Of a DNA stretch of 45,034 nt, positions 43,579 to 45,034 are shown piece by piece. Made by a program: the position numbers and the translations under genes. The notes beneath the pieces were generated by a model. The model worked only from the letters and a program-made list of their open reading frames with translations, ran no database searches and was not told where the DNA came from. The stretch is taken from positions 1-45,034 of the forward strand of contig JACREF010000020.1 in assembly GCA_016218365.1 (NCBI GenBank), given 5' to 3'. The DNA comes from Gammaproteobacteria bacterium (GTDB lineage: Bacteria > Pseudomonadota > Gammaproteobacteria > SZUA-140). Every line of letters begins with the position of its first letter. The stretch's first letter is position 1.

Positions 43579-43993
43579 TTATCAAGCTCCTCTTGATGTA
43601 GCCGATCGCCCCTGGTGTGGCGGCTATCCTTGCCAGCATCTCCTCTTCACTGGCCACCTGGATGGGCGCCTGGCCGGTCCCTGAAAACACCAGTCTGTCC
43701 CACGCCCAGCGCAGCTGATACGGGAACATCCCCAGCACCTCCTTGGAAAATTTGATATGGGCGGGTTGATTGTCGGCCAACACATACACTCTGACCGGTA
43801 GCTTATTGTTCCAATATTGCAGGCGCATGCCGAAGATGGTGCGTGCGGTACTCAACGAGACCTGTTTGATGTTGATCTGAGGATTGGCGATGATGGCGTA
43901 TTCGCTGCTGTCGGCGCGTGCGATCAGTGGAAGGCACAGCAGGACGATCAGGCTGGCCAGTACTGCTCCAATGATCTTTGGTGGAGGATTCAT
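43547..43993 (-). CDS. Mini periplasmic binding protein (PstS/PBP-like half)
   Basis: The 148-residue precursor starts MNPPPKIIGAVLASLIVLLC and is exported. The mature part is one lobe of a periplasmic binding protein: NIKQVSLSTARTIFGMRLQY, SKEVLGMFPYQLRWAWDRLV and IAATPGAIGYIKRS match small phosphate-ABC-transporter-type binding proteins. A full PstS is about twice as long, so this looks like the small, single-lobe kind seen next to sensors rather than a transport component; no permease or ATPase is present. It overlaps the acyltransferase gene as ATGA and the porin gene by 32 bp. Confidence 0.85.
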   Translation of the reverse strand: MNPPPKIIGAVLASLIVLLCLPLIARADSSEYAIIANPQINIKQVSLSTARTIFGMRLQYWNNKLPVRVYVLADNQPAHIKFSKEVLGMFPYQLRWAWDRLVFSGTGQAPIQVASEEEMLARIAATPGAIGYIKRSLINDHVIEISIN

Positions 43994-44829
43994 CGGGTTC
44001 TGTGGAAGCTCTTGTACTCGATTGCGGTGCGGTGTCCCGATATTTTATTGAATGCTGCCGGGCCGATGATGTTATGCAAACGGGTGGCAGCCGGCGCCCT
44101 CCATAATGTCCCGCAATCGGTGAACAGCTCCCACAGCTCACGGTTCTGGGAATAGATCGCCGACAGGATCTGGTCGACATTTCCGAGATAGGGGCGGCGA
44201 TTGCCATGATAGTTGACGATCGGACCGATCGGATTCATGACGATGCCGAACTTTTTCAGCCGCGTGCACAACGCTGGCTCCATGCCAGCATACCAGTGGG
44301 TGATGTTATGTTCGGACGTCATGCGCATGATGGCCGTGAGCAAGCCCAGCAACGGGTGAGGGTAGCCGCGTCGTATCTTGCCCCGGGTGGCGGGATCTCC
44401 AGCATTGCCATACAGCGTGGCCTGTTCGCCACGGCGTTTTCTGAAATCCTGGATCAGGGACAATCTCGATATCTCTGCAATGCGCCGGCGATCCGGTTGT
44501 TCAGTACGGACGATGCCATGGTTGATGGTGCTGGCGGTGTATTTCTCTACCGGGAATGGCAGGGCGGCGTTGCTCGGATCGCTGAGGATCAGTCGCACGA
44601 TACCGACGTAGCGGTTTGACGGCCGATGCAGCAGCAGGCACTGGACAGAGTGCTGATCATATTCATCGGATTCGATCTGGCGCGGGTATTTCTGCAGATC
44701 AAAATCCGGCACCTGCTCCTCGACACAGTAGATCTGATAGCGAAGTTTATAGGCCTGTTCGATCAGCGCCGGTGTGGTGGCAGGCACCACCCGGAAATAG
44801 TCATTAACCTCAGCAATAAGTTTGTTCAT
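43990..44829 (-). CDS. PEP-CTERM/exosortase-associated acyltransferase
   Basis: The 279-residue cytoplasmic protein is a LuxI-like/GNAT-fold N-acyl amino acid synthase of the type found with exosortase systems. AYKLRYQIYCVEEQVPDFDL is the conserved N-terminal loop, RIAEISRLSLIQDFRKRRG carries the E-x-SR motif, and the C-terminal half (MTSEHNITHWYAGMEPAL, LHNIIGPAA) is also typical. Such enzymes join acyl chains to amino acids, which can serve as signals. ATG 44829 (MNKLIAEVNDYFRVVPA) is the start. No PEP-CTERM or exosortase gene is in the window. The gene heads the minus-strand cluster; a TATAAT at 44864-44869 may be its -10. Confidence 0.85.
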   Translation of the reverse strand: MNKLIAEVNDYFRVVPATTPALIEQAYKLRYQIYCVEEQVPDFDLQKYPRQIESDEYDQHSVQCLLLHRPSNRYVGIVRLILSDPSNAALPFPVEKYTASTINHGIVRTEQPDRRRIAEISRLSLIQDFRKRRGEQATLYGNAGDPATRGKIRRGYPHPLLGLLTAIMRMTSEHNITHWYAGMEPALCTRLKKFGIVMNPIGPIVNYHGNRRPYLGNVDQILSAIYSQNRELWELFTDCGTLWRAPAATRLHNIIGPAAFNKISGHRTAIEYKSFHRTR

Positions 44830-44863
44830 GTATAGTTAGCTGCGATATGGTTATTATTTAAGC

Positions 44864-44869
44864 ATTATA
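44864..44869 (-). promoter_or_regulatory. Candidate -10 box for the acyltransferase cluster
   Basis: A perfect TATAAT on the minus strand lies 34 bp ahead of the acyltransferase ATG in an A+T-rich leader. No convincing -35 box is visible at 16-18 bp. Confidence 0.4.
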
Positions 44870-44953
44870 TGCATTTCTTGTTTTTAACCCACACGGGGAA
44901 GACTGAATCTGGAAATGAAAAGTTCCTCGGATAATCTTTCATTAATCGTCAGG

Positions 44954-45023
44954 CCCCTGATGCGATGGGTGCGCAGGAGTATGGACGTAGCAGTACGCCT
45001 CTAGGGACGTCCCGATCAGGGGC
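44954..45023. repeat. Long-range hairpin near the right edge
   Basis: gcccctgat (44954-44962) and atcaggggc (45015-45023) are perfect complements enclosing 52 nt. It could be a small structured RNA, a repeat or a terminator of an unseen neighbour. The window ends 11 bases later, so context is missing. Confidence 0.3.
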
Positions 45024-45034
45024 GGCAGGGTGAC

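Noticed and set aside
44830-45034. c-di-GMP riboswitch upstream of the signalling cluster
   Set aside because: The conserved GEMM core and its stems are not visible on either strand.

Overview
The window looks like chromosome of a GC-rich gammaproteobacterium. The strongest evidence is the block ruvC-ruvA-ruvB-ybgC-tolQ-tolR-tolA-tolB-pal-cpoB-queE-queC followed by tRNA-Lys, with fmdB-DUF502-aspS-nadA just upstream; this order is characteristic of Gammaproteobacteria. CmoM, a Bcp peroxiredoxin, CopC/CopD, DmeF-type metal efflux, a possible Cyc2-like haem-porin and an exosortase-associated acyltransferase suggest a free-living environmental lineage. I cannot name a genus.

Layout. (1) 1-6430 is an accessory island: a truncated transposase, a remnant of a REP-associated tyrosine transposase, a BRO-domain gene carrying an in-frame palindromic repeat, an orphan exported protein, and a tightly coupled two-gene module of nuclease-helicase plus SIR2-like protein. 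The last is the best candidate here for an uncharacterised anti-phage system. (2) 6430-19777 is a mostly minus-strand housekeeping and stress stretch: aconitase, a CxxCH outer-membrane-type cytochrome, an SDR dehydrogenase, a GAF/HD-GYP c-di-GMP phosphodiesterase, Bcp, a methyltransferase, an MFS transporter, a DmeF-like CDF exporter and an Atm1-like ABC exporter. Gaps between them are filled with REP-type palindromes, a 38-bp tandem array and a 377-bp element bounded by inverted repeats. (3) 19909-33744 is the conserved plus-strand core: fmdB, DUF502, aspS, nadA, the Holliday-junction genes ruvCAB, the Tol-Pal envelope complex, queuosine genes queE/queC and tRNA-Lys. (4) 33745-35040, directly behind the tRNA, is a small graveyard: a truncated DUF262 gene, a DUF4160/DUF2442 pair and a frameshifted CopG-like antitoxin gene. 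(5) 35144-39400 holds cmoM, an SRPBCC protein, a Tim44-domain membrane protein, a small membrane protein and copC-copD. (6) 39397-44829 is a minus-strand cluster transcribed in the order acyltransferase, mini substrate-binding protein, porin, CACHE-like/PAS/GGDEF/EAL regulator, with overlapping or nearly touching genes. It looks like one envelope-sensing and c-di-GMP signalling unit.

The main surprises are the helicase-SIR2 module, the four-gene signalling cluster, the haem-porin, and the density and behaviour of the repeats: REP palindromes occur in every large gap, in tandem duplications, inside a reading frame, and in an element that duplicated the 3' end of ruvA. All family assignments come from reading motifs; no database search was run.
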